The translations under genes were made by a program, and so were the position numbers. From Flavobacteriales bacterium (GTDB lineage: Bacteria; Bacteroidota; Bacteroidia; Flavobacteriales_E; Vicingaceae), in NCBI GenBank assembly GCA_020853105.1, contig JADYZM010000014.1, forward strand, positions 1-48,953: a DNA stretch of 48,953 nt, given 5' to 3'. Positions 24,398-32,729 of the stretch are shown here, in pieces; positions within the stretch are counted from its first letter, which is position 1, and every line of letters starts with the position of its first letter. The notes under the pieces were generated by a model. It was given only the letters and a program-made list of their open reading frames with translations. It made no database searches and was not told the origin of the DNA.

Positions 24398-24775
24398 TTA
24401 ATACCAGAAAAATTGCTCATTTAAAATTATTTTTCTTACGAAGGTAATCAGTGCAACGATAAATGATAATGCATACACAACGAATGCTTGTGTATCCATA
24501 TAGGAAAATAGAAAGTATTCTGCTAGTTTATTCAAAACAAAACAAATCAACATAGGAATCAATGTCCATAAGAAAGCTTTGGATATCAAAATTTTAAATG
24601 ATTCCCTCATAATAAAAATAATTTTTGATGTAATAATCAGAGAAACTCCGCAACCTGAAATAATATATCCAACAATATCTATTTTATTAACAAATAATAA
24701 AAGTGAAATAAATACTGCAAAATAACCAAGTATTAAAATAGACTTGTTTGTTTCTTTACTTATTCGAGTTATCAT
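24398..24775 (-). CDS. Small four-helix membrane protein of unknown function
   Basis: I do not recognise this 125-residue protein. It has about four hydrophobic segments (roughly 11-29, 32-54, 64-86 and 96-114) joined by short charged loops and no signal peptide or known motif. It starts 15 bases after the stop of the Cys-rich protein gene and reads the same way, so the pair is probably co-transcribed. Size, topology and position would fit an immunity, accessory or partner protein for the Cys-rich product, but nothing in the sequence proves that. Confidence 0.7.
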   Translation of the reverse strand: MITRISKETNKSILILGYFAVFISLLLFVNKIDIVGYIISGCGVSLIITSKIIFIMRESFKILISKAFLWTLIPMLICFVLNKLAEYFLFSYMDTQAFVVYALSFIVALITFVRKIILNEQFFWY

Positions 24776-24790
24776 TTTGTGTTTTTTTTA

Positions 24791-25000
24791 TTATTCTATA
24801 CAATTTGAACCTTGATTACCAAGTTTACAATCTAAAGCACAACACGTACCAAAAGCTAACCCACATCCTAGACCCAATGTTATATGATCAGCAAATCCAC
24901 ACATTAGACTACATGCAAAATGACCACCACATTGACTCATACTACTTCTGAAACATTGTGCAAAACAAGATAGCTCTGGAGCGTCTCCCAAGTCACACAT
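24791..25000 (-). CDS. Tiny Cys-rich protein with 11 cysteines and three CxxxC motifs, unknown
   Basis: I do not recognise this 69-residue protein. It has 11 cysteines (2, 12, 16, 24, 30, 34, 46, 53, 54, 58, 67) and two histidines (27, 39). Three pairs have i/i+4 spacing: C12-C16, C30-C34 and C54-C58, as in disulfide-linked helical hairpins or metal sites. There is no signal peptide; residues 40-51 are a Gly-rich hydrophobic patch. An in-frame TGA directly precedes the ATG, so the start cannot be further upstream. The ABC exporter gene ends 57 bases upstream in the same direction, and a four-helix membrane protein gene follows 15 bases downstream. A secreted peptide, RiPP precursor or metal-binding protein are all possible. 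Confidence 0.65.
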   Translation of the reverse strand: MCDLGDAPELSCFAQCFRSSMSQCGGHFACSLMCGFADHITLGLGCGLAFGTCCALDCKLGNQGSNCIE

Positions 25001-25013
25001 TCAATAATGTGTG
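24994..25013 (-). promoter_or_regulatory. Hairpin that buries the start codon of the Cys-rich protein gene
   Basis: The minus strand reads CACACATT-ATTG-AATGTGTG, a perfect 8-bp stem with a 4-base loop. The ATG of the Cys-rich gene (24998-25000) lies inside the 3' arm, so the structure could hide the start codon. Whether it functions is unknown. Confidence 0.4.
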
Positions 25014-25026
25014 CTGTCTATAACTT

Positions 25027-25034
25027 CAAATTTA
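25027..25034 (-). promoter_or_regulatory. Possible -7 element (TAAATTTG on minus) for the Cys-rich gene
   Basis: The minus strand reads TAAATTTG, an exact TAnnTTTG match, in the 57-base gap between the ABC transporter gene and the Cys-rich gene. It would start transcription around 25023, just before the start-codon hairpin. No good TTTG is seen at -33. Confidence 0.4.
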
Positions 25035-25057
25035 AAGATTATTCTGCGAATATTTTT

Positions 25058-26839
25058 TTATCTAACCAACTGTTGTTCGTGCATTTTATAATAGGTTTTA
25101 CCTAAACCAATCAATGAATCGTGATTCCCTGATTCTATAATTTCACCTTGGTCAATAACTATAATCTTGTCGGCATATTTTACAGAAGATACTCTATGGC
25201 TTACTACAATGGTGGTTTTATCTTTCATGATAGCAGATAAATTTTGTAAAATCAAGCTTTCAGTTTCTGTGTCAACAGCAGAAAGGCAGTCGTCAAAAAT
25301 TAATATTTTGGGTTGTTTCACTATTGCTCTTGCAATAGAAATTCGCTGTTTTTGTCCGCCAGATAAAGTAATACCTCTTTCGCCAACACGAGTGTTAAAA
25401 CCTTTTGGAAACTCCATGATATTGCTGTATATCACAGCATTTTTTGCAGCTTCTTTTATAATTTCATGGCTGATTTCCTTGTCTTTTAGCCCAAAAGCAA
25501 TGTTGTTTTCAATGGTTTCAGAAAAAAGAAAAACATCTTGAGGTACGTATCCAACATTTTCTCTTAATAAACTCAAATTATGTTCTTTAATATCTCGATT
25601 GTCAATTTCAATTTTTCCACTACTACTGTCGTATTTACGTAAAATTAAATTAACAATTGACGATTTTCCAGAGCCTGTTCTTCCAATGATTGCAAGAGTT
25701 TCGCCGGGATTAACTTCAAACGAAACATTTTTTAAGGCAACAATTCCGGATTCGGGATAGACAAAAGAAACGTTTTCAAATCTAATACGACCATTTAATG
25801 CGTATATCTCGTTTGATTGATTTTTTATTTGGGGTTGAGTTTCTAAAAATTCGTTGATTCGAGATTGAGAAGCCGCAGCTCTTTGAATAATTGACGTAAC
25901 CCACCCAATTGCTGTTACAGGCCAAGTCAACATATTAATATAAAAAACAAACTCTAAAATGTTTCCCAAAGAAATGTGTCCTTTGATGTATTCAATTCCA
26001 CCTATATAAATGGTTAAAATTGTGCTAAGCCCAATCAACATCATAGTTATTGGGTTAAAAATAGAATTTGTTTTTACCAATGACATATTATGAGAAAGAT
26101 ACTCATCATTTACCTTTGAAAGCTGGGTTATAAAAAGCTTTTCCTTCACAAATGATTTTACAATTCTAATCCCAGAGTACGTTTCTTGCGATATAGTAGT
26201 GATATCAGATAATTTTTCTTGAACTTTTTCACTTTGCATATTAATTCTGCTGCTAACATAATAAATCAAGACAGATAATATGGGCAATGGGGCAAGGGAA
26301 TATAATGTTAATTTTATATTTATTGAAAACATAACCGGAATTATCAATGCAAAGAGTGTTATTAAGTTAATTGTGTACATAATACCTGGTCCTAAATACA
26401 TACGAACTTTACTCGCATCTTCACTAATTCTGTTCATTATATCACCGGTACTGTTGTTTTTATAAAATGTAGCGTCGAGCTTTTGATAATGTTCAAAAAT
26501 TTCATTTTTTAAATCAAATTCTATCAATCTTGACATGACAATTATGGTTTGTCTGTTAAAAAACACAAACAAGCCTTTTGCTAATGCCAATGCAAAAACA
26601 ATCAAGCCAAAACATAAAATTGCTTTTCCAAACGATAGACTGTAAAACAATTGTGTAAGAAAATTATTGTCAGTCAAAGGTGTGTTTGTAAGTTTGGCCT
26701 CAACAATATTGAATGATTCACGAATTATTTGTGCCGGGTATATGGCAAAAATATTTGAAATCACTACAAAAACAATACCTAGCAATAACCTATATTTATA
26801 TTTGAATAAGTATTTATTTAAATATTTTAAAGATTTCAT
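25058..26839 (-). CDS. ABC exporter, fused membrane and ATPase domains (MsbA-like)
   Basis: The 593-residue half-transporter has six N-terminal membrane helices (about 15-320) and a C-terminal ATPase. Walker A is IIGRTGSGKSSIVNL, the signature is LSGGQKQRISIARA, Walker B is ILIFDDCLSAVD (ending in D, where Glu is usual in many exporters) and the switch His is in VVSHRVSS. It would act as a homodimer or heterodimer exporting lipids, drugs or peptides. There is no C39 peptidase domain. The upstream divergent gene is leucine dehydrogenase. Downstream is the Cys-rich gene, so cargo export is a conceivable link, but MsbA-like transporters beside this dehydrogenase may be plain housekeeping. Confidence 0.93.
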   Translation of the reverse strand: MKSLKYLNKYLFKYKYRLLLGIVFVVISNIFAIYPAQIIRESFNIVEAKLTNTPLTDNNFLTQLFYSLSFGKAILCFGLIVFALALAKGLFVFFNRQTIIVMSRLIEFDLKNEIFEHYQKLDATFYKNNSTGDIMNRISEDASKVRMYLGPGIMYTINLITLFALIIPVMFSINIKLTLYSLAPLPILSVLIYYVSSRINMQSEKVQEKLSDITTISQETYSGIRIVKSFVKEKLFITQLSKVNDEYLSHNMSLVKTNSIFNPITMMLIGLSTILTIYIGGIEYIKGHISLGNILEFVFYINMLTWPVTAIGWVTSIIQRAAASQSRINEFLETQPQIKNQSNEIYALNGRIRFENVSFVYPESGIVALKNVSFEVNPGETLAIIGRTGSGKSSIVNLILRKYDSSSGKIEIDNRDIKEHNLSLLRENVGYVPQDVFLFSETIENNIAFGLKDKEISHEIIKEAAKNAVIYSNIMEFPKGFNTRVGERGITLSGGQKQRISIARAIVKQPKILIFDDCLSAVDTETESLILQNLSAIMKDKTTIVVSHRVSSVKYADKIIVIDQGEIIESGNHDSLIGLGKTYYKMHEQQLVR

Positions 26840-26887
26840 CTATACCTACATTGGTTTAAAATATGCTGTATTTTGTCGAATTCTAGT

Positions 26888-26917
26888 TTTGCCATTAAGC
26901 AATAAAGATTATCTTTG
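26888..26917 (+). promoter_or_regulatory. Near-consensus Bacteroidota promoter of leucine dehydrogenase
   Basis: TTTG (26888-26891), an 18-base spacer and TATCTTTG (26910-26917) match the -33/-7 consensus. Transcription should begin near 26921, giving a leader of about 60 bases. Confidence 0.75.
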
Positions 26918-26982
26918 TCGGCTCAAAATAAAACTTTGCGAAGTTAAGTATCTTTAATAATTCAATTTAATAATTTTTCAGA

Positions 26983-28080
26983 ATGACAACAACCTTAGAA
27001 AATCAAGCAACAACTGCACTCAATACAGTTCTTTCAGACATGACTGTTTATGACCATGAACAAGTTGTATTTTGTCAAGATAAAGCAACAGGTCTAAAAG
27101 CTATTATTGCTGTGCATAACACGGTTTGTGGACCTGCTTTGGGAGGTACCAGAATGTGGAATTACACAAGTGAAGCAGATGCTGTTACTGACGTATTGAG
27201 ACTTTCTAGAGGAATGACCTATAAAAATGCGTTAGCAGGATTAAATTTAGGTGGAGGAAAAGCAGTAATTATTGGAGATTCTAAAACTCAAAAAAATGAA
27301 GCACTTTTTAGACGATTTGGAAAGTTTGTTAATTCACTAAGCGGGAAATATATTACTGCCGAAGACGTAGGTATCTCACCTAAAGATATGACTTGGGTGA
27401 ACATGGAAACGAATCACGTTGTTGGTTTGCCCGGTAAAAGTGGAGATCCGTCGCCTGTTACTGCTTTCGGAGTTTATACAGGTATGAAAGCGTGTGTTAA
27501 ACAGCAATTTGGAACAGATTCATTATCCGGTAAAAAAATTGCTGTACAAGGAGTTGGTCATGTTGGAGAATATTTAGTAAAACACCTTACTGAAGAAGGA
27601 GCAAAAGTATATATATCCGACATAAATGAAGAAGCTCTCAAACGAGTGGCTTCAACCTATAAAGCAGAAGTAGTTGGCTTAAATGAAATTTATGATTTAG
27701 ATATTGATGTTTATGCCCCTTGTGCATTAGGAGCTACATTAAATGATGACACACTGAGTAGATTAAAATGTTCAATTGTTGCTGGAGCTGCAAACAACCA
27801 ACTAAAACAAGAAGATAAACACGGTAAATTGGTTATGGATAAAGGGATTATATACGCTCCTGATTTCATGATTAATGCAGGTGGTGTTATCAATTGTTAT
27901 GCAGAAGTAGCAAGTTTAACACCGGGTTGGGCTCTTGCAAAAGCAGAAGAAATCTACACAACTACAACAAATATTCTAAAACGCTCAAAAGAATCAAATA
28001 TTCCTACTTATGCAATAGCTAATAAGTTGGCAGAAGAAAGAATTGAAGCTCTTGGAAAATCAGAATGTCAATGTAATTAG
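26983..28080 (+). CDS. Leucine (Glu/Leu/Phe/Val-type) dehydrogenase
   Basis: The 365-residue enzyme oxidatively deaminates branched-chain amino acids with NAD. The catalytic part has LSRGMTYKNALAGLNLGGGK, with both active-site lysines, and the Rossmann domain has VQGVGHVGEYLVKHL. The AANNQL and INAGGVINCYAEV blocks are typical of leucine dehydrogenase rather than glutamate dehydrogenase. The protein ends CQCN after a normal-length C-terminus. It is 28 bases upstream of nusB and probably on the same transcript. Confidence 0.94.
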   Translation: MTTTLENQATTALNTVLSDMTVYDHEQVVFCQDKATGLKAIIAVHNTVCGPALGGTRMWNYTSEADAVTDVLRLSRGMTYKNALAGLNLGGGKAVIIGDSKTQKNEALFRRFGKFVNSLSGKYITAEDVGISPKDMTWVNMETNHVVGLPGKSGDPSPVTAFGVYTGMKACVKQQFGTDSLSGKKIAVQGVGHVGEYLVKHLTEEGAKVYISDINEEALKRVASTYKAEVVGLNEIYDLDIDVYAPCALGATLNDDTLSRLKCSIVAGAANNQLKQEDKHGKLVMDKGIIYAPDFMINAGGVINCYAEVASLTPGWALAKAEEIYTTTTNILKRSKESNIPTYAIANKLAEERIEALGKSECQCN

Positions 28081-28108
28081 AACACTTCCAAAAGAGATAA
28101 AATTATAA

Positions 28109-29062
28109 ATGATTAGCAGACGTTATTTAAGAATAAAAACATTTCAGGCACTTTATGCCTATTTCCAATCGGAAGATAGAAATACAAAAAAAGCAGAAAA
28201 CGAATTGTTTTTAAGCTTAGAGCGAATGTATGACTTATATCTGTTGTTTTTGTCACTTGGCAAAGAACTTATCCATTTATCAGAACTAAAAGTCGAAGAA
28301 GCAAAAAATAAACGTTTGCCTTCACAAGATGATTTGAACCCAAATCTAAAATTTATTGAAAATTCGATTTTTAAATTATTAGCTGAAAACTATTCACTTA
28401 ATGCGCATTTGAAAGAAAAGAAAATTTCGTGGAGTGCAGATATGGAACTCATTGGAAAGTTTCTTGTTTTTTTTAGACAACATGAGGTTTATACCACATA
28501 CATGAATACTCGTACTTCAACTTTTGAAGAAGATCAAAAATTAGTAATTGATATCTATAAAAAAGTGATTCCAGAATATGAACTTTTGATAGCAGAATTA
28601 CAGGATAAAAGTATTTTTTGGGGATTTGACGAAATTGATTTTGTGTTGAATATGGTTATCAAAACCATAAAAAAATTCACACCTGAATCCGGTACAACTG
28701 AACCCATCATGAGTTTATACACAGATTTTGAGGAAGATGTTCAAATGGTTAAGGATTTGTTCAGAAAAACGATTTTGAACGACGAAGAAAACTCAAGGTT
28801 AATCAGTGAAAAGACTAAGAACTGGGATGTTGAACGGATTGCAATGGTTGATGTTATTTTAATGAAAATGGCAATCACCGAATTTAAAGAATTCAAATCT
28901 GTCCCTGTAAAAGTTACATTAAATGAATATATAGATTTGGCAAAGTGGTACAGCACCCCCCAAAGTAATATTTTTTTAAATGGAATTTTGGATAAACTGG
29001 TTGCCGAAATGAGAAAGAACGGAACAATGAAAAAGGTGGGTAAGGGACTACTAGAGAATTAG
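28109..29062 (+). CDS. nusB: Transcription antitermination factor NusB, long Bacteroidota form
   Basis: At 317 residues this is more than twice the length of NusB from E. coli. It starts RRYLRIKTFQALYAY, an N-terminal NusB-like start. The C-terminal NusB domain (about 200-305) contains WDVERIAMVDVILMKMAITE, the family core, and the helix TLNEYIDLAKWYSTPQSNIF. The middle region is an insertion rich in charged helices. NusB binds boxA RNA with NusE in rRNA antitermination. The stop codon lies in the terminator stem. Confidence 0.92.
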   Translation: MISRRYLRIKTFQALYAYFQSEDRNTKKAENELFLSLERMYDLYLLFLSLGKELIHLSELKVEEAKNKRLPSQDDLNPNLKFIENSIFKLLAENYSLNAHLKEKKISWSADMELIGKFLVFFRQHEVYTTYMNTRTSTFEEDQKLVIDIYKKVIPEYELLIAELQDKSIFWGFDEIDFVLNMVIKTIKKFTPESGTTEPIMSLYTDFEEDVQMVKDLFRKTILNDEENSRLISEKTKNWDVERIAMVDVILMKMAITEFKEFKSVPVKVTLNEYIDLAKWYSTPQSNIFLNGILDKLVAEMRKNGTMKKVGKGLLEN

Positions 29063-29073
29063 TCCTTTTTTTT
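29042..29073 (+). terminator. Terminator overlapping the 3' ends of nusB and the CAP gene
   Basis: The 9-bp stem AAGGGACTA / TAGTCCTTT (one G-T pair) has a 9-base loop and is followed by a T-run. The nusB stop TAG (29060-29062) and the stop of the convergent CAP gene (29059-29061 on the minus strand) both lie at the loop-stem junction. Confidence 0.75.
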
Positions 29074-29721
29074 ATTTCCAGCCATCAAAATAGAAGTATT
29101 TATCAGGTATTTTTTATGAGAACGTATTCCTACGCCTATTGATTGAAGATCTGGGTCGAGCAACATTTTTCTATGACGCAGACTTTCGTAATCATTATCA
29201 ATAAGCAAGTCAACAACTATAGATAAAGCATCAGGAAAACCATATTGATTGCTTTCTTTTATTTTCTCAAATTTTTCTTGAAGATGAATAATTCTTTCAC
29301 TAAATCCTTTAAAATCTTCTGAACGATGACCTTTTCTACCTGTTCTTCCCATTTCTTTAGCATGTTTTATGGCTTCGTTGTTTAGGTCTAAATTGGGTTG
29401 AATCACTGAAAGTCGAGGTTGTTCTTTTAAGGTGTTAATTAACGATTTATAATATTTATTTTTTGGAATATCTGTTTCCTCTACATAATCTTTCAGATAA
29501 GTTTCAGCAAATAAGCTTCCGTTAATACGAGCCAAATTGATATAGAATACAACGTTTTTTTCTTGAAAAGACATTTCCTTTATTTTAATTGCAGAATTAG
29601 CAACATATAAATCGGCATCGTTCCAGGTTTTAAAAGGGGTAATTTTTTGTGCAACAACAGAAGTTGATAATAGGGTACAGATGAAAAAATAAATACAAAT
29701 CAACTGTTTCCGATTGTTCAT
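29059..29721 (-). CDS. Secreted CAP (SCP/PR1) domain protein
   Basis: The 220-residue protein has a signal peptide (about 1-24, ending VVAQ). A CAP domain follows with NLARINGSLFAETYLKDYV, KEMGRTGRKGHRSEDF (His of the CAP cavity) and SLRHRKMLLDPDLQSIGVGI, which contains the second His. Bacterial CAP proteins are secreted and their roles are mostly unknown. The 3' end overlaps nusB by four bases. It is the last of three minus-strand genes; the upstream amidohydrolase gene is 6 bases away. Confidence 0.9.
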   Translation of the reverse strand: MNNRKQLICIYFFICTLLSTSVVAQKITPFKTWNDADLYVANSAIKIKEMSFQEKNVVFYINLARINGSLFAETYLKDYVEETDIPKNKYYKSLINTLKEQPRLSVIQPNLDLNNEAIKHAKEMGRTGRKGHRSEDFKGFSERIIHLQEKFEKIKESNQYGFPDALSIVVDLLIDNDYESLRHRKMLLDPDLQSIGVGIRSHKKYLINTSILMAGNKKKD

Positions 29722-29727
29722 GCTATT

Positions 29728-31377
29728 TTATTGTTTTGATTCAAAGACTTTTTCTCCATTAATAAAAGTATAAAGCACTTTTGTTTTAGGAATTAAAGAT
29801 TCATTTATGTTCATAATGTCTTGATTTAGAATAACAAAGTCGGCAGTTTTCCCAACCTCTAAACTACCTTTTTCATTTTCTTCAAAGTTTGAAATTGCAG
29901 CCCAAATTGTCATACCCCTCAATGCTTCTTCTTTGCTTAGCTTGTTTTCAGTTTGAAATCCTTTGTTAGGTTCTCCTTTCAAATTTTTTCTCACAACTGC
30001 AGCATAAAACGTATAAAACGGATTGATATTTTCAATCGGAAAATCTGTCCCAAGAGCTATCATACCGTTTTGTTTCATCAAATTTTTATAGGCATACGCA
30101 TTTGTAATTCGTTCATTTCCTAGTCGTTGTAAAGCCCAATCCATATCTGAAGTTGCATGAGTGGGTTGTACTGATGGAATTATGTTGTAAGCACCAAAAG
30201 TCTCAATATCTTGTTGGTCAACAATTTGTGCATGTTCAATTCTCCATCTTCTGTCGTTTGATTTTTTCAGTGTATTCTTATAAATATTTAATATCATTCT
30301 ATTTGCTGAATCACCAATACAGTGTGTATTCATTTGAAAACCTTTCTCAAAAATTAATGCTGCATATTTTTCATAATAATCTTTAGGGTGAATTATCAAA
30401 CCGTATTCTTCTTTATCAGTAATATCTGAATAGGGCTGAAGAAGGCAAGCACCTCTAGAACCTAAAGCCCCATCTGAATAGAATTTGAATGAATTTACAT
30501 GTAAACGTTCCGTTTTGAAAGGTCCTTTTTTTAAATAATAATCCAACAAATCCTCTTCAGCACTAATCATAGCATAGACTTTGATTTTGAGTTTTTTAGT
30601 GTTGTGAAGCTCTTCCAACAATTCTATTTGAATTTTATTTATTCCTGCTTCGTCAATTGTAGTAATTCCGTTTGCCAATAGATTTTTTTCTGCTTCAATA
30701 AGTGATAAAATAATTTGTTCTTTAGTTTTATTTGGTATAATTTGTTTGAAAATATCCATTGCATTGTCTAATACAATACCGGTAAGTTTTCCATTTTGTG
30801 TTTCTATAAAACCGCCATCAATAGAAGTATTTTTATCAACTTTTGCCAAATCAAGAGCTTTTTGGTTCACTAAAGCTGCGTGTCCGTCTATACGGGTTAA
30901 ATACACCGGAATTGTAGGGAACAAAGAATCTAGTATGTTTTTATTTGGAAAATGCTTATCAGCCCACAAATTTTGATCCCAACCGAAGCCAAGCAACCAT
31001 TCAAATTTGTTGTTTTTTTGAAATTCTTTTGCTTTATGCAAAAGTTCATCAAAAGATTTAACACCAACTAAATCTAACTCTTGAAGAGTGTTTGCATAAC
31101 CATAAAAATGACAATGAGCATCAATAAAACCAGGGAAAATAGCTCGTTTTTGTGCGTCTAAATATTGGTGTGCCGAATGCCTATTTTTAATTTCGTTTTC
31201 AGGTCCAATAGCAATAATCTTTCCGTTATCAATTACCATTGCCTCTGCAATTGTAAAGCTTTCATTGACAGTATATATTCTAGCATTATGAACAATTAAT
31301 TCGGCTTTTTTGTTTTTATTGCTGCAGCTTGTCATGTAAATGGTGGTAATTATGATTATAAAATAGAATCTACGCAT
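29728..31377 (-). CDS. Amidohydrolase-family lipoprotein (YtcJ/D-aminoacylase-like)
   Basis: The 549-residue protein has a lipobox-like sequence MTSC near residue 18 and so may be a membrane-anchored, periplasmic enzyme. The metal-binding start FPGFIDAHCHFYGYAN with the H-x-H pair, the later NTHCIGDSANRM block, and ALGTDFPIENINPF with the Asp are the layout of the YtcJ-type amidohydrolase superfamily. The domain ends with GKTADFVILNQDIM. The substrate is unknown. It begins 2 bases after the membrane protein gene at 31380 and sits 6 bases before the CAP gene. Confidence 0.93.
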   Translation of the reverse strand: MRRFYFIIIITTIYMTSCSNKNKKAELIVHNARIYTVNESFTIAEAMVIDNGKIIAIGPENEIKNRHSAHQYLDAQKRAIFPGFIDAHCHFYGYANTLQELDLVGVKSFDELLHKAKEFQKNNKFEWLLGFGWDQNLWADKHFPNKNILDSLFPTIPVYLTRIDGHAALVNQKALDLAKVDKNTSIDGGFIETQNGKLTGIVLDNAMDIFKQIIPNKTKEQIILSLIEAEKNLLANGITTIDEAGINKIQIELLEELHNTKKLKIKVYAMISAEEDLLDYYLKKGPFKTERLHVNSFKFYSDGALGSRGACLLQPYSDITDKEEYGLIIHPKDYYEKYAALIFEKGFQMNTHCIGDSANRMILNIYKNTLKKSNDRRWRIEHAQIVDQQDIETFGAYNIIPSVQPTHATSDMDWALQRLGNERITNAYAYKNLMKQNGMIALGTDFPIENINPFYTFYAAVVRKNLKGEPNKGFQTENKLSKEEALRGMTIWAAISNFEENEKGSLEVGKTADFVILNQDIMNINESLIPKTKVLYTFINGEKVFESKQ

Positions 31378-31379
31378 AT

Positions 31380-32678
31380 TTATACAAAGGAATTTAGGAT
31401 TTTGAATCTTGATTTTAACTTGTCTAAGTCTATCATCAATAATAAACCAACTGTAAAGAATGGTAATGCGGGTACTTTATAGCGAACCAAAGCTCCAAAA
31501 TTTGGAACAATTAATCCTACTATTGCAAATAGAGACAAAACAAAAATTAGGCATAATAATACAATAAACCAATGTTTTGATGATTTCTTTGGAAAAATAA
31601 ATGCCAATAGAATTAACCCAAAAAAAAGAAAATTTTCGATAGCACTAATTACAACTAATGGTGAACGATTTTCCCAAAGAAATGGTCTGAATATAGTGTT
31701 AAACCAAGCTGTTGGTGTATTAATGAGTACACTCCATGTGTCAGTTAAACCAGGTATTTCAAAAGCACTTTTTGATTCAAACAGAACATTTATTTCTAAA
31801 AATTCTTGATGTTTGTTTACAATCAAATCAAAAGGATTTATTCCAATTGTTATCCACAAAATAAACCATGTGAAACAAAATAATACAATAGAAATTCCAA
31901 CACTTTTTAGTATGGATTTTTTAGTGGATTTTTGATAAAAAATATAACTAAATATCGGTATAATTAAGACAACCAGCACATAGGATTTGTTGTAAAGAAT
32001 TGAAAAAATACCCAGTATTAAAAAAATTAAATATTTCCATTTATAATGGATAAGCAATTGTTGCAAAGAGTAAAACAACATTCCTATTCCAAACAATATA
32101 AATCCTTCCTTTAATAGCCCTGAACCCCAAAACAGTACCGAAGGAACCATAAAAACACCTATAAAAAGAACTTTTAAATGCGGGAATAAAAAAGGTTTAA
32201 AGAATTTAAATAAAGCTGTAAGCCCTATAAAAGAAATAATGTTGATAAATACGTTGTGGACATAAATATTTCCTAATGAAATAAGCTGAAACAAAGCATT
32301 AAATCTTATTATTACATGGCTATCACTAACTATATCAGTTTCATAATTTCTGTACCAAAAATTCATTTTACTGTAATAATTCTCTCTAAAATAATCTCCG
32401 GCATCAAGCCCAAAAATCATTCTAAAGAAATCAAGTGGTTTTGAATGGATTGATTCAAACATTATTTTGCTATCATCAAAATATTTATAGATATCAGTAG
32501 TACTTCTGTCTGTATAGTAATAGGTGTAAATAAGTGTGAGTATGATGCTTGACAAAACTTTTAAAGAAAATATACCGATAAACCATTTTTTTGGAATTAT
32601 TTCATCACTGAAAAAATCCGATTTGTAAATAATCCATAATAAAATGATAAAATAAAATATGGTCAATAGATATCCCAA
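31380..32678 (-). CDS. Large multi-spanning membrane protein of unknown function
   Basis: The 432-residue protein has about ten or more hydrophobic helices. The first loop is charged with several acidic residues (TDIYKYFDDSKIMFESI), a layout resembling membrane glycosyltransferases or polysaccharide polymerases of the EpsG kind. The block VPSVLFWGSGLLKEGFILFG, with W-G-S-G-L-x-K-E, is often seen in such Bacteroidota proteins. I cannot assign a function. It is the first gene of the three-gene minus-strand run and diverges from nth. Confidence 0.85.
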   Translation of the reverse strand: MGYLLTIFYFIILLWIIYKSDFFSDEIIPKKWFIGIFSLKVLSSIILTLIYTYYYTDRSTTDIYKYFDDSKIMFESIHSKPLDFFRMIFGLDAGDYFRENYYSKMNFWYRNYETDIVSDSHVIIRFNALFQLISLGNIYVHNVFINIISFIGLTALFKFFKPFLFPHLKVLFIGVFMVPSVLFWGSGLLKEGFILFGIGMLFYSLQQLLIHYKWKYLIFLILGIFSILYNKSYVLVVLIIPIFSYIFYQKSTKKSILKSVGISIVLFCFTWFILWITIGINPFDLIVNKHQEFLEINVLFESKSAFEIPGLTDTWSVLINTPTAWFNTIFRPFLWENRSPLVVISAIENFLFFGLILLAFIFPKKSSKHWFIVLLCLIFVLSLFAIVGLIVPNFGALVRYKVPALPFFTVGLLLMIDLDKLKSRFKILNSFV

Positions 32679-32717
32679 GCTTTCCTTTTTAAGAGCACTA
32701 AGCTACTAAAATTTAAT

Positions 32718-32725
32718 TAATTTAG
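32718..32725 (+). promoter_or_regulatory. Possible -7 element (TAATTTAG) for nth
   Basis: TAATTTAG has one mismatch to TAnnTTTG and lies four bases before the nth ATG, so it would give a leaderless or near-leaderless message. Confidence 0.35.
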
Positions 32726-32729
32726 CCTG

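Noticed and set aside
24748..24951. Open frame on the plus strand across the Cys-rich gene, 67 codons.
   Set aside because: Its product is rich in Tyr, His, Gln and Asn without a recognisable pattern and it opposes the better supported Cys-rich frame; it is a shadow of that gene.
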